From the NCBI GenBank assembly GCA_028281865.1, contig JANQJB010000125.1, forward strand, positions 1-53,390: a DNA stretch of 53,390 nt, in the 5' to 3' direction. Positions 17,843 to 26,624 of this stretch are shown one piece after another. Origin of the DNA: Marinagarivorans sp. (GTDB lineage Bacteria > Pseudomonadota > Gammaproteobacteria > Pseudomonadales > Cellvibrionaceae). A program made the position numbers and the translations under genes. Numbering within the stretch: the stretch's first letter is position 1; the number at the start of each line of letters is the position of its first letter. The notes under the pieces were generated by a model. That model was not told where the DNA came from. It saw only the letters and a list, made by a program, of their open reading frames with translations, and did no database searches.

Positions 17843-19537
17843 TTAATAACCACGACTTTGCACTAGAGCTTGCTGCTGCCTTTCTTCGTAAACAAATAAG
17901 TGTTCACCCAGTTCCTGTTTGAGTGGCTGCAAGAACTCTTCGTAATTCTTCCAGTGCTCTAGCCCGTCCTTATAAATTGGTTGTCTTACTTGTTCTGCAC
18001 TTGGTGTTTTAATAGGTCGCTTGGTTTTATAAAAATCTAGGCAGCGTTTTTCAAACGGTAAACTAATATAGTCCAGCATTCGTCGAATTTGATTTTCGGT
18101 ATCTTGAACAAGGTTTTCATAATAAACTGTTAATATATTTCCAGGAGCGACTTTTTCATAGTGATCCATAATATCCATATAACTTTTATAGCGTTCAGCC
18201 GTACTTTTTTGGCCATTGCTGTAGTTGTGTCCGGTGTTGAAACTCTGTTTTTGAACCGCCAGTCCAACAGACATAGGGTGTCTTCTTATGTCAATGACTT
18301 TAGCTTGCTTAAAAATAGTGTAGATAAATGGAAGATACCAATAATTGCTTGGCATTTTGTCAACAAAATATTTGGCGTTGCCACGCCGTATTTGAGTATC
18401 CTTAAGATAAAGGTCTCCCCAATAACGAGCTTCGTCTGTATTAAATGCGAGTAAGTGCTCGACGTGTTTTTCGAGCTGCGATTCCAAATTTATATTATCG
18501 TGCAACGCGACTCTCTTAGAATAGGCAATAATATTGGGTAGCTCGCCAGTACCGTCAACTTCTGAGTGGGATACTAAGATTTGCTCGGTTAGTGTAGAGC
18601 CTGAGCGTGGCATGCCCACTACAAAAACGGGCACATTTTTATCTGCGCCCCATTCTTTTCGTTGAGCGAAAAAATCCTCGTTGATATTGGTTTTGATGGA
18701 GTCTGCGAGGTCACTATAGGGTCGAGCATCATGGGGGTCTATGGAGCGCTGGAGGTCATTTGCCTTGCGATAGTGCTTATAGCTATTTTCGTAATCTTTT
18801 TCGTCCTCATATATTTTTCCTAGCGCGTAGCAGGCGTTAATGATATCGTCTTTTTCCTTTGACGGAGTTTTGCTTATATATTTTGCATAACGCTTTTCTT
18901 CCTTCGTAAGGGAGTAAGATTTGATGTTCGCAAGACCCCAATAAATTATTCCTTTATCTGGGTGTATATCATAGGCTTTTTTAAACGCTGCAATCGACTC
19001 ATCTCGTTGACCAAGCGAGTGCAGAATCGTACCCAGCTGATTATGGGCCTCCCAATTATAGGGTTGTGTGATTAAAAATTTTTTTAATAGTTCTTTGCCG
19101 CTAACTAAATCGCCTGTTTCCTTGTAAAGCTTATAAGCTGATTTTAGATAGGTTGGATGTTGTGTATCCTTAATACTATCGAGGACCTCAAATGCTTCGT
19201 CAAATTGACAAAGCGCTACCAAATCTTGAATGAGCCTTGCTTTTAACTCGACATCATTGGGGTCCATTGCCAATTGTTCAGTAATAAGCTCTCGATCGGC
19301 CTCGATGTCAGTCTTCAATATATAAGCGTTACTGAGTAGATTAAATGCGGCTTTATTGTTTTTGTTGGCATTATAAAACTCCCGGCCCAATGCTATTGCA
19401 AGCTTGTAGTCTTTCGAAATGATCGCGTCTTGTATTTTAAGAATAATATTGTTGCGAAGGTCAGCTTTGATTGGTGAAGTTGAATGCGCTGTTGTCGAAC
19501 TGTTATTTGATCCATTAGCGACAGTGTTATTAAACAT
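17843..19537 (-). CDS. TPR-repeat sulfotransferase
   Basis: The 564-aa product combines an N-terminal TPR-rich half (about residues 25-265, for example YNWEAHNQLGTILHSLGQRD) with a C-terminal sulfotransferase domain. The PAPS 5'-phosphosulfate loop is FVVGMPRSGSTLTEQIL at about 303-320, and the 3'-phosphate region around VIDIRRHPMSVGLAVQ fits the family. There is no signal peptide, so it should act in the cytoplasm. The start at 19537 has a good GGAAGGAG ribosome site. Such two-domain proteins are common in marine proteobacteria, but their acceptors are mostly unknown. Tight coupling to an acyl carrier gene suggests a carrier-bound or lipid acceptor. Confidence 0.85.
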   Translation of the reverse strand: MFNNTVANGSNNSSTTAHSTSPIKADLRNNIILKIQDAIISKDYKLAIALGREFYNANKNNKAAFNLLSNAYILKTDIEADRELITEQLAMDPNDVELKARLIQDLVALCQFDEAFEVLDSIKDTQHPTYLKSAYKLYKETGDLVSGKELLKKFLITQPYNWEAHNQLGTILHSLGQRDESIAAFKKAYDIHPDKGIIYWGLANIKSYSLTKEEKRYAKYISKTPSKEKDDIINACYALGKIYEDEKDYENSYKHYRKANDLQRSIDPHDARPYSDLADSIKTNINEDFFAQRKEWGADKNVPVFVVGMPRSGSTLTEQILVSHSEVDGTGELPNIIAYSKRVALHDNINLESQLEKHVEHLLAFNTDEARYWGDLYLKDTQIRRGNAKYFVDKMPSNYWYLPFIYTIFKQAKVIDIRRHPMSVGLAVQKQSFNTGHNYSNGQKSTAERYKSYMDIMDHYEKVAPGNILTVYYENLVQDTENQIRRMLDYISLPFEKRCLDFYKTKRPIKTPSAEQVRQPIYKDGLEHWKNYEEFLQPLKQELGEHLFVYEERQQQALVQSRGY

Positions 19538-19641
19538 ATACTCCTTCCGTCCCTATAAACAAGGTGTTTTTTGATTTCGAATATGGCTCGCAACGAGCTA
19601 TTTATTTTTAGGTTTTAGCGAGTAAATCTATCTTATTCGTT

Positions 19642-20205
19642 TTACTGCGTAAAGACTTTGTATTTCATAAACCGATATTTGGCTACGAGCTTAGATAAGT
19701 TTTGCTCGCGCTTCGCGTAAAACGCATAACATTCCGCAAAGTCCTCTGATGGATTTATGCTTGCATATTGAGTAACAAATTGTGATTTTGGGAAAAGCTG
19801 TGTTGCCCATTCCTTCTTGAGCATAGGGGGTACCTTTGTATGATAAACATGGTGCCCGATCTCATGAAAAAGTGTGTGTTGAAATTGGCCGTGGCTATCG
19901 ATTTTATAGATCATTATTTGGCGCGAGTCTTGGGCGAATTCTCCGATGCGGTTGCGGTCTCTAACGGGGTACGGATATATCGCTGAGTCATCGGGGTTAA
20001 ATGAGATTTCCTTGAGGCCGCTTAAATGTGCGGCTGGTAATAGACGTAACGAATCAATAACGAAATCGGCGGTAATTATTCCTTGCTGAGCAAAGCCGAC
20101 TAGCACTAGGTTGATTGATAAGTGCGAGTTTTTGTCCTTAAATACTATTGTCTTTGTTCTCTCCGTTATTCGGTACATAAGGTTTAAGCTCTGAAAAGTC
20201 TCCAC
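19642..20205 (-). CDS. Putative zinc metallopeptidase-like protein (HEIGHH)
   Basis: The 187-aa product carries a zincin motif H114-E-I-G-H118 followed by H119, with a downstream E-D-F-A-E (154-158) that could give the third ligand as in gluzincins related to the anthrax lethal factor (ATLF/M34-like) fold. No signal peptide or membrane segment is seen. The gene lies upstream of the sulfotransferase on the same strand, separated by 104 bp. The GTG at 20205 and an ATG at 20178 are both possible starts; neither has a clear ribosome site. The substrate is unknown and the family assignment tentative. Confidence 0.6.
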   Translation of the reverse strand: METFQSLNLMYRITERTKTIVFKDKNSHLSINLVLVGFAQQGIITADFVIDSLRLLPAAHLSGLKEISFNPDDSAIYPYPVRDRNRIGEFAQDSRQIMIYKIDSHGQFQHTLFHEIGHHVYHTKVPPMLKKEWATQLFPKSQFVTQYASINPSEDFAECYAFYAKREQNLSKLVAKYRFMKYKVFTQ

Positions 20206-20669
20206 GTTAATGCATCATAGTAGAATTGGAACAATCGTAAATGAAATTGTTAGATAAATTCACTATTTTGAGCGCTCGATTAGCACCAGACTTACTTATA
20301 GATAAGTGCGATTGCTGTTCGTAAGAGCCGTTACTACTAATTGATGCACAAGTTTTAACCTATAAGAAGTCAATAAACAAATACCCCCAATATCATCGAA
20401 ATAACATTGTTAAGGAAATCTAACAGTTAATTGTCAAAAGCTAAGAGCACTGTGATTTATATCAAATTATAAATTTGTTTAGCGCTGTAGTTAAACATTT
20501 TGGCGTTAAATTTTATTTGATTAAATTGTCGGAGGTATGATAGCGTGCCTCAAGTTTTAATCAGCTAGCCACAGTATACGGCGAAATTTTGGGACGCTGC
20601 TTTAGCATAAATTTTGCTCTAACAATGGTTTGATTTTTTTCGAAACCTCAGTGCTGCTGGGCTTTCTGC

Positions 20670-20708
20670 GATGCTTGGTGTTAAAGACTTTAGCCAGGCA
20701 TCTTTTTT
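20670..20708 (+). terminator. Orphan plus-strand hairpin with T-tract
   Basis: GATGCTTGG (20670-20678) pairs with CCAGGCATC (20694-20702) with one G-U pair and a 15-nt loop, followed by six T residues. It has the form of a rho-independent terminator on the plus strand, yet no plus-strand gene lies between 17487 and here. It could end a small RNA or leader transcript, or insulate the flagellar operon. The rest of 20206-20885 is AT-rich and holds no convincing ORF or known riboswitch that I can recognise. Confidence 0.6.
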
Positions 20709-20777
20709 GTGTTGCGATTTAGCGACGAGACATATTTGGGTATGATCGTGACACTTTTTCTGGTGAAGCATTAGATT

Positions 20778-20807
20778 TTGTTAAAACATTCTAGTGCTAG
20801 TTAGAAT
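20778..20807 (+). promoter_or_regulatory. Possible sigma70 promoter of flagellar array
   Basis: TTGTTA (20778-20783), an 18-bp spacer and TAGAAT (20802-20807) lie downstream of the hairpin and about 79 bp before the fliQ ATG. The -10 element matches five of six consensus bases. No clear sigma28 or sigma54 site was seen in the same stretch. Confidence 0.4.
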
Positions 20808-20885
20808 TTGTTGTGCTATGGCTTGGCCTGGAAAAATAGTAAAAAAATATATCGGATTAGGATTTGGAGATTGGGTGGTACTGCA

Positions 20886-21149
20886 ATGGAGCAAGAGTTA
20901 TCGCTTTTTTTAGCAAGCCGAATGCTAATGACGGCTGCGATCGTGGCTGCACCGGTTTTGATCGCAAGCTTAGTTGTTGGCTTATTGGTTAGCATTGTTC
21001 AAGTCGTCACTCAAGTTCAAGAGATGACGCTCACCTTTGTTCCCAAAATTATTGCGGCTGTCGCTGTCGTATTAGCGCTTGGCGGTTGGATGTTAAGCGT
21101 GCTTGTGGAATTTACTCACCAGATATTTTCATACGCGCTGGTGATGTGA
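20886..21149 (+). CDS. fliQ: Flagellar export gate protein FliQ
   Basis: From the ATG at 20886 the protein is 87 aa, the normal FliQ size, with two hydrophobic hairpin helices (about 15-40 and 50-75) and the familial VGLLVSIVQVVTQVQEMTLTFVPKI core. An upstream extension to 20808 gives a charged, unrelated N-terminus and was rejected. FliQ is one of the helical FliPQR subunits that form the type III secretion pore at the MS-ring centre. It is the first gene of the array and abuts fliR with no gap. Confidence 0.93.
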   Translation: MEQELSLFLASRMLMTAAIVAAPVLIASLVVGLLVSIVQVVTQVQEMTLTFVPKIIAAVAVVLALGGWMLSVLVEFTHQIFSYALVM

Positions 21150-21893
21150 ATGCTTATTGTCGGCGCCGCCACATTAATATTTTTTCGCTTATTACCAATT
21201 TTTGTGGTGGCTCCGGTCGGCGCTTTTCGGCGCGTACCGGTGATGGTGCGCGTGATTGTTACCATAATGCTTAGCTTAATACTAACTGCAGGAGTCTTAG
21301 CTAATGAGACTGCAAAGGAGCAGTATGTCGTAAATTTTGGCAATGTATTAAGCGAATTTTTAGTGGGTATGTCTTTAGCATTTTCTTTTCATGCTGCAAC
21401 TGCTGCGGTGCAAACCATGGGGCAAGTTATTGATATGCAAATAGGTTTTGCAGCTGGAGCCCTCTTTGATCCAAGCACGGAGCAAATGGTTAGCCCGACG
21501 GGAGAAGTTTTTTCGCTCGCGTTAGTCATGGTTTTTGTTGCGCTCGATATTCATCACGATTTATTGCACGCTTTCAGTCATATGCTTTCTCTGCTTCCGC
21601 CAGGCGCGGAGGTTAGTTGGAGCGAAAATTGGTTCAAAATTCTTGCTTCGCATTTTGTGCTGGGTTTAATTATCGTGAGTCCAGTCATTCTTGTACTTTG
21701 GTTAGCTGACCTGATGCTGGCACTTGTATCGCGATCACTTCCGCAAGCGCAGATTTATTTTGTTGGTTTACCGGCAAAAATTGGCATTGGTTTAATTACC
21801 CTTTCGTGGTTTGTAAAAAACGGATTAGAGCCATTTAATAGGCTTTATATCGAAAGTTTGCAGTCTTGGAATTTAATGTTTGAGGTTGCGTGA
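21150..21893 (+). CDS. fliR: Flagellar export gate protein FliR
   Basis: The 247-aa protein has six predicted hydrophobic segments and FliR landmarks (ARLxPIFVVAPV-like start, GQVIDMQIGFAAGALFDPSTE in the middle). It completes the FliPQR pore of the type III apparatus in the inner membrane. Its ATG directly follows the fliQ stop codon, and its own stop overlaps the flhB start by one base, indicating translational coupling. Confidence 0.93.
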   Translation: MLIVGAATLIFFRLLPIFVVAPVGAFRRVPVMVRVIVTIMLSLILTAGVLANETAKEQYVVNFGNVLSEFLVGMSLAFSFHAATAAVQTMGQVIDMQIGFAAGALFDPSTEQMVSPTGEVFSLALVMVFVALDIHHDLLHAFSHMLSLLPPGAEVSWSENWFKILASHFVLGLIIVSPVILVLWLADLMLALVSRSLPQAQIYFVGLPAKIGIGLITLSWFVKNGLEPFNRLYIESLQSWNLMFEVA

Positions 21894-22966
21894 TGGCTGA
21901 AGAGTTTGATAAGAGCGAAGAAGCAACGCCCTACAAGCTACAGGAGGCTCGAAAAAAAGGCCAAGTTGCTAGGAGCATGGAATTCCCAGCGCTGTTTGGA
22001 CTTATTGCGAGTCTTGCAACTTTATTTGCCACCCTTACAGTCTTCGGCTACTCCTTGAATCAGCATATGCGCTGGTGGTTTTATGAATCGGCATTTCTTG
22101 CCGATAATCCGTCGCAATTAGCCGTGCACGGTTTCAACTTAACTGCGGCTAATCTACGTTTTTTATTTCCGATACTAGCCGCGGGTTTTATCGCGATTAT
22201 CGTTGCGGGCATCGTGCACATTGGTCCAGTATTTTCAACACACCCGCTTAAACCAGATTTCACTAAGTTAAATCCTGCGAAAGGCTTAAAAAAAATATTT
22301 TCGCGGCGCTCGTTGGTAGAGTTGATTAAGCTCATCGTGAAAATTACTTTTTTTGTTTCGGTTGCTTATCTTGCATTTCAGTATCTTAAACCCAGTATTT
22401 TAGACTTGAACAAGCCCTCATTAGCAGCGGTATTGGCTGTTTGGTTGCGAGCGGCTGTAATCGTTATCCTCGCGTTTTTACTGGTTTTTATTCTATCGGC
22501 TCTGTTTGATTTATGGTATTCAAAGCGCGAGTTTGCTCGGCAAATGCGTATGAGTAAACGCGATATCAAGGATGAGCACAAAAAACGCGAAGGCGATCCT
22601 GAGGTTAAATCTAAGCGCAAGCGCAACCAAAATGAATTAATGGAAAAGCTAAAGAGCATGCAATCGGTAAAGGATGCCGACGTGATTATTACCAATCCAA
22701 CGCATGTTGCAATTGCACTTAAATTTAGACCAAATTCAATGGCGCTGCCGGTCGTGCTGTCGAAGGGGCAAGGCTTGCTGGCACAGCAAATAATTAGAAC
22801 TGCGCGAAGACATCGTATTCCCATTCTTCGCAAAGTGGGGCTCGCGCGCTCACTATTAAAGACAGTAAAAGTAGGTAATCCGATTGCGGATGAACACTAT
22901 CAGTCGGTCGTGCGGGTTTACCAGTGGGTAATATCAATACCAGGGAATAGGGTTTTCGAATCATGA
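21893..22966 (+). CDS. flhB: Flagellar export switch protein FlhB
   Basis: The 357-aa protein shows the FlhB order: a charged N-terminus (EEATPYKLQEARKKGQVARS), four membrane segments, then a cytoplasmic domain with the autocleavage motif N268-P-T-H271. An intact NPTH means the protein can self-cleave and switch substrate class from rod/hook to late exports, which is notable in a cluster where no late (filament) substrates are encoded. ATG at 21893 is preferred over the GTG three bases earlier. Confidence 0.95.
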   Translation: MAEEFDKSEEATPYKLQEARKKGQVARSMEFPALFGLIASLATLFATLTVFGYSLNQHMRWWFYESAFLADNPSQLAVHGFNLTAANLRFLFPILAAGFIAIIVAGIVHIGPVFSTHPLKPDFTKLNPAKGLKKIFSRRSLVELIKLIVKITFFVSVAYLAFQYLKPSILDLNKPSLAAVLAVWLRAAVIVILAFLLVFILSALFDLWYSKREFARQMRMSKRDIKDEHKKREGDPEVKSKRKRNQNELMEKLKSMQSVKDADVIITNPTHVAIALKFRPNSMALPVVLSKGQGLLAQQIIRTARRHRIPILRKVGLARSLLKTVKVGNPIADEHYQSVVRVYQWVISIPGNRVFES

Positions 22967-25041
22967 TGCATTGGTGGAGATCATTAATAGGCGGGGCAAA
23001 CGACTTGCTGCTGGTATTTGGCATGATCGGCATTTTGCTCATTCTGTTCACACCGATTTCGCCGGCCGTACTAGATTTCTTGTTGATACTAAATTTCTCT
23101 GCGGCGTTAATGATATTACTCGTTACGTTTTACACTGAAAAACCTCTGGAGTTTTCAACTTTTCCTTCATTGCTATTGATGACAACCTTATTTCGTTTGG
23201 CGTTAAACATTTCAGCTACACGACTTATTTTGGACGGTGCCGATGCTGGTAAAGTGATCGATGCAGTGGGTGAACATGTTGTCGGCGGCAACTATATTAT
23301 TGGTCTTGTGGTTTTTTTAATTTTAATCATTGTGCAATATGTTGTAGTAACTAACGGTGCTCAACGTGTTGCTGAAGTTGCAGCGCGCTTTATTTTAGAT
23401 TCCTTACCGGGAAAACAAATGAGCATTGATGCCGATTTGAATATGGGCATTATTGACCAAGAAGAGGCAAAAAAGAGGCGTAGTTTACTGGAAAAAGAAT
23501 CGAATTTTTACGGTGCTATGGATGGTGCGTCTAAGTTTGTAAAAGGCGATGCAATCGCCGGCATCATTATTATTTTGATTGATATTATCGGTGGCTTGAC
23601 CATCGGTATTGTTCAATTAGGTATGAGTTGGGGCGATGCCCTGCATAAGTATACTTTGCTGACTGTAGGCGACGGCATTGTTACTCAAATTCCATCGTTA
23701 GTGATTGCCGTGGCCACTGGTATTATTATCACACGTGCCGCAACAGATGCGCGTTTGGCCAGCGAAATAACACGGCAGTTTTCCGCGCACCCAAAAACTT
23801 TGTTAATCGTAATTGTCGCCCTCGCATCGCTAATGTTTTTGCCCGGCATTCCGTCAGTACCCGTTATTTTTGTTATTGCTTTTCTCGCCGTTCTTTGTTG
23901 GTTTGCCTACCGGAAAAAATCTTTAGAGCCGAACGATGACGAGGTGTCGCCGAATGAGGGCAATAAAAATAATGAGTTGCCCGAAGATGACCTAGCTGGC
24001 GCTATGAAATTGAATGCTTTTGAATTGCGTGTCGGGCTGGAATTGGCGGATGCTTATTTTAACGAACAAAGTGAACTAGAAAATCGTGTCGCATTGTTGC
24101 GCAAGCAGCTGGCGAATAAATTGGGGCTATTACTTCCGCCCTTGGTTACTGTGAAAGACTCTGATTTGCGAGCGCAACAATATTCCATTTGCGCTCAGGG
24201 TATAAAACTGGGTGGTGGATTTATTAAGCCCAATCACCTTTTGGCCATTAACGCGAGTAACAGTAGCGTGAAAATAGAAGGCGAGCCCACCCGCGAACCG
24301 ACCTATGGTTTGCCGGCCCAATGGATAGAGAATAATGCTCGCGCTCAAGCTCATGCTGCCGGATATACCTTAGTAGATCCAGAAACAGTTTTATTGACGC
24401 ATATTCAGGAGACTTCTCGTCAAAACGCTTCGATATTTTTAACTCGCGCTGAAACTGAACGCTTAGTCGAACAGAGGCGTGAAGAACTCGGTTCGTTAAT
24501 CGACGAACTCGTACCGACAATATTATCTTATTCCGATGTTCAGGGAGTATTGCAGTCGTTGCTTGAAGAACAGGTATCGATTAAAAACTTACCCGCTATT
24601 TTAGAAGTATTGGTCGATGCAGGCCGACAAATTAAAGATAAAGACCAATTAACCGAATGCGTGAGAGAAAAAATTGGACCGTCTATTTGTACCAACCTCA
24701 GTGATGCTGACGGTAAGTTAAATATTATTACCCTTGCTCCTGAGCTTGAACAGAAGTTTATTCGCCCAGGTGATAGCCAAAAATCGATCAACAATACACT
24801 TATGCCTGATGAGCTGGAATTATTTTTGTCGCGCGTCGCCGGCGAATGCGAAAAAATGCTGGGAAAAAATTTGCAACCTATCTTGCTTTGCGCAGCGCCT
24901 ATTAGGCGCATGTTACGCAAATTATTAATTCGAGCAGTTCCTCAAATTAATGTACTTTCGATAAATGAAATTAGTGGGCATGCCGAAATAGTGTCGTCCT
25001 CTGTTATCGATATCGGTAGCCAACAAGGTGATAAACAATGA
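22963..25041 (+). CDS. flhA: Flagellar export gate protein FlhA
   Basis: At 692 aa this is full-length FlhA: eight N-terminal membrane helices with the FHIPEP-family block FPSLLLMTTLFRLALNISATR, a cytoplasmic loop with conserved charged residues, and a large C-terminal domain (about 350-690) that docks chaperone-substrate complexes. The start overlaps the flhB stop by four bases. The C-terminal domain is complete, so it retains the docking platform even though no classical flagellar chaperone gene lies nearby. Confidence 0.95.
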   Translation: MMHWWRSLIGGANDLLLVFGMIGILLILFTPISPAVLDFLLILNFSAALMILLVTFYTEKPLEFSTFPSLLLMTTLFRLALNISATRLILDGADAGKVIDAVGEHVVGGNYIIGLVVFLILIIVQYVVVTNGAQRVAEVAARFILDSLPGKQMSIDADLNMGIIDQEEAKKRRSLLEKESNFYGAMDGASKFVKGDAIAGIIIILIDIIGGLTIGIVQLGMSWGDALHKYTLLTVGDGIVTQIPSLVIAVATGIIITRAATDARLASEITRQFSAHPKTLLIVIVALASLMFLPGIPSVPVIFVIAFLAVLCWFAYRKKSLEPNDDEVSPNEGNKNNELPEDDLAGAMKLNAFELRVGLELADAYFNEQSELENRVALLRKQLANKLGLLLPPLVTVKDSDLRAQQYSICAQGIKLGGGFIKPNHLLAINASNSSVKIEGEPTREPTYGLPAQWIENNARAQAHAAGYTLVDPETVLLTHIQETSRQNASIFLTRAETERLVEQRREELGSLIDELVPTILSYSDVQGVLQSLLEEQVSIKNLPAILEVLVDAGRQIKDKDQLTECVREKIGPSICTNLSDADGKLNIITLAPELEQKFIRPGDSQKSINNTLMPDELELFLSRVAGECEKMLGKNLQPILLCAAPIRRMLRKLLIRAVPQINVLSINEISGHAEIVSSSVIDIGSQQGDKQ

Positions 25042-25742
25042 CGGAATTAATCGAAAACCTCTCCAAAATCATGCAATCAGAAGTAAAAGCGCTTTCTTAT
25101 ACCGCGCAAAACGGCGCCAATGTAAATACTGTTGGTTATAAAGCTTCGCGAATCGCGCTCACCGATCCCGCAATAAAAACAGAATCTAATATACCTGTTG
25201 ATACTGTCGAAATAAAAACGGGTTATGACTTAGCGCAGGGAACGCTAAAAACTACAGGTAATCGCACAGACTTTGCTTTAACCAGCCCCGGTTGGTTTGG
25301 CATTGAAACACCTGACGGTGTGCGTTTAACTCGTCGTGGTGATTTCCAAATAAATTCAGAAGGTAACTTAGTCGATTTTCAAGGCTATCCTGTCATGTCG
25401 ACCGATGGAATTATTTCGGGGCTTGAAGGCAATGACATAACGATTCAAGAAGATGGCGAGATTTTTAGCGCCGGCCAGCCCGTTGGTGTAATTCGCATTT
25501 TTGCGTCGGTTGATTCGAAATCTCTTAAAGCACTGGGTAACGGTTATTTTGAAACTACAACAGCGTTAAATGACGCTGTATCGCCAAGTTTAATTCAAGG
25601 TGCTTTAGAAATGTCTAACGTTGATATGAGTGCGGATATGGTTCGGCTGATGGAAACAACGAGGCACATTGAAACTTTGCAGCGCGCGATGTCTTCTTAC
25701 GATCAATTGCTCAATATTGGCATTAATCAAATCGGTAAATAA
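25038..25742 (+). CDS. flgF: Flagellar proximal rod protein FlgF
   Basis: The 234-aa product is a flagellar rod/hook-family protein: an N-terminal amphipathic segment with NVNTVGYKASR, the core strand pattern FALTSPGWFGIETPDGVRLTRRGDFQI, and a C-terminal coiled segment (GALEMSNVDMSADMVRLME). Its length and place before flgG identify it as FlgF. It is exported by the type III gate without a cleaved signal. It overlaps flhA by four bases. Confidence 0.88.
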   Translation: MTELIENLSKIMQSEVKALSYTAQNGANVNTVGYKASRIALTDPAIKTESNIPVDTVEIKTGYDLAQGTLKTTGNRTDFALTSPGWFGIETPDGVRLTRRGDFQINSEGNLVDFQGYPVMSTDGIISGLEGNDITIQEDGEIFSAGQPVGVIRIFASVDSKSLKALGNGYFETTTALNDAVSPSLIQGALEMSNVDMSADMVRLMETTRHIETLQRAMSSYDQLLNIGINQIGK

Positions 25743-25850
25743 TTTTAAAAGTGACTATACCTAAAATTAAAAACTAAACCTAAAGTAAAAACTAGACCTA
25801 AAAAATTAAATTAAAAATATAGCTAAAATATTAGACCAATGGAGAATTAA
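25743..25850 (+). repeat. AT-rich spacer with short imperfect direct repeats
   Basis: This 108-bp gap, long for the array, is nearly free of G and C and contains imperfect tandem copies of a unit like aaaactaaacctaaa / aaaaactagacctaaa, with a period near 17 bp. It could be an RNA-processing or translation-control spacer, or slipped-strand expansion. A ribosome site (TGGAGAA) precedes flgG at its end. Confidence 0.5.
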
Positions 25851-26618
25851 ATGATAGACGCACTTCATATTGCACAATCGGGTTTAAAAGCCACGCAAGA
25901 TTGGTTGGATATTATTTCTAATAATATTACTAACTCACAGACGGCAGCTTATAAAAAATCCAGCGTTCAGTTTGTTGAAATGGTTAAAGGCAGCGAAGCG
26001 ACAACTCAGGCAAGTGGAACTGCTGAAAGTGGGGGAATGGGGACCCGGCTTGCAGATCCAAATTTGATTTTCTCCAGTGGTGTTCTTAGCCCAACGGATC
26101 AAACACTCGATTTGGCCATTAACGGAAAGGGTTTTTTTGAAGTTATTCTCGACGATGGCGAACCTGCTTATACACGTGTCGGCCGTTTGTCCGTTAGCGA
26201 AGACGGTACCTTGGTAACCAATTCCGGTTATGCCCTGAGTAGTAATATCCAAATACCACCCGATGTGTCGGAAATTTCTATTGATAGCAAAGGTTATGTA
26301 TTTGGCAAGGTTGGTGAACTGGGCTCGGTAGAGTTAGGGCAGATACATCTGGCTCATATTACCAATCCTGCGGCGTTAAATTCTTTAGGAAATGGTTTAT
26401 TTCGACTGACAGAAAATAGTGGAGACGTTGCATTGCGTGAACCGGGTTCGGAAGGCGTCGGCACTATACAGCAAGGTTATCTTGAGATGTCGAATGTTGA
26501 ATTAATTGAAGAGATGACCAGTTTAGTTTTGGCTCAGCGTGCCTATCAGCTGAATGCGCGTTTGGTGCAAGTAATGGATCAGACCATGGAAACGATAAAT
26601 AATTTGCGACGTGGTTAG
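25851..26618 (+). CDS. flgG: Flagellar distal rod protein FlgG
   Basis: The 255-aa product has the FlgG pattern: N-terminal ALHIAQSGLKATQDWLDIISNNITN, the signature LDLAINGKGFFEV in the core, and C-terminal QGYLEMSNVELIEEMTSLVLAQRAYQLN. Length is close to the usual 260 aa. It forms the distal rod that crosses the peptidoglycan and passes through the P and L rings. The distal rod only makes sense for a structure that reaches the outer membrane. Confidence 0.92.
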   Translation: MIDALHIAQSGLKATQDWLDIISNNITNSQTAAYKKSSVQFVEMVKGSEATTQASGTAESGGMGTRLADPNLIFSSGVLSPTDQTLDLAINGKGFFEVILDDGEPAYTRVGRLSVSEDGTLVTNSGYALSSNIQIPPDVSEISIDSKGYVFGKVGELGSVELGQIHLAHITNPAALNSLGNGLFRLTENSGDVALREPGSEGVGTIQQGYLEMSNVELIEEMTSLVLAQRAYQLNARLVQVMDQTMETINNLRRG

Positions 26619-26624
26619 ATTGCC

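Noticed and set aside
20540-20710. c-di-GMP (GEMM) riboswitch before the flagellar array
   Set aside because: A hairpin and a GGACGCTGC stretch are present, but the conserved GEMM core and tetraloop pairing could not be laid out.
20206-20885. sigma54 or canonical sigma28 promoter for the flagellar array
   Set aside because: No TGGCAC-N5-TTGCA or TAAA-N15-GCCGATAA was found; only a sigma70-like pair.
22378-22833. 151-aa minus-strand frame inside flhB
   Set aside because: Antisense shadow of a strongly conserved coding gene; same reasoning applied to the other opposite-strand frames within the flagellar and YD-repeat genes.
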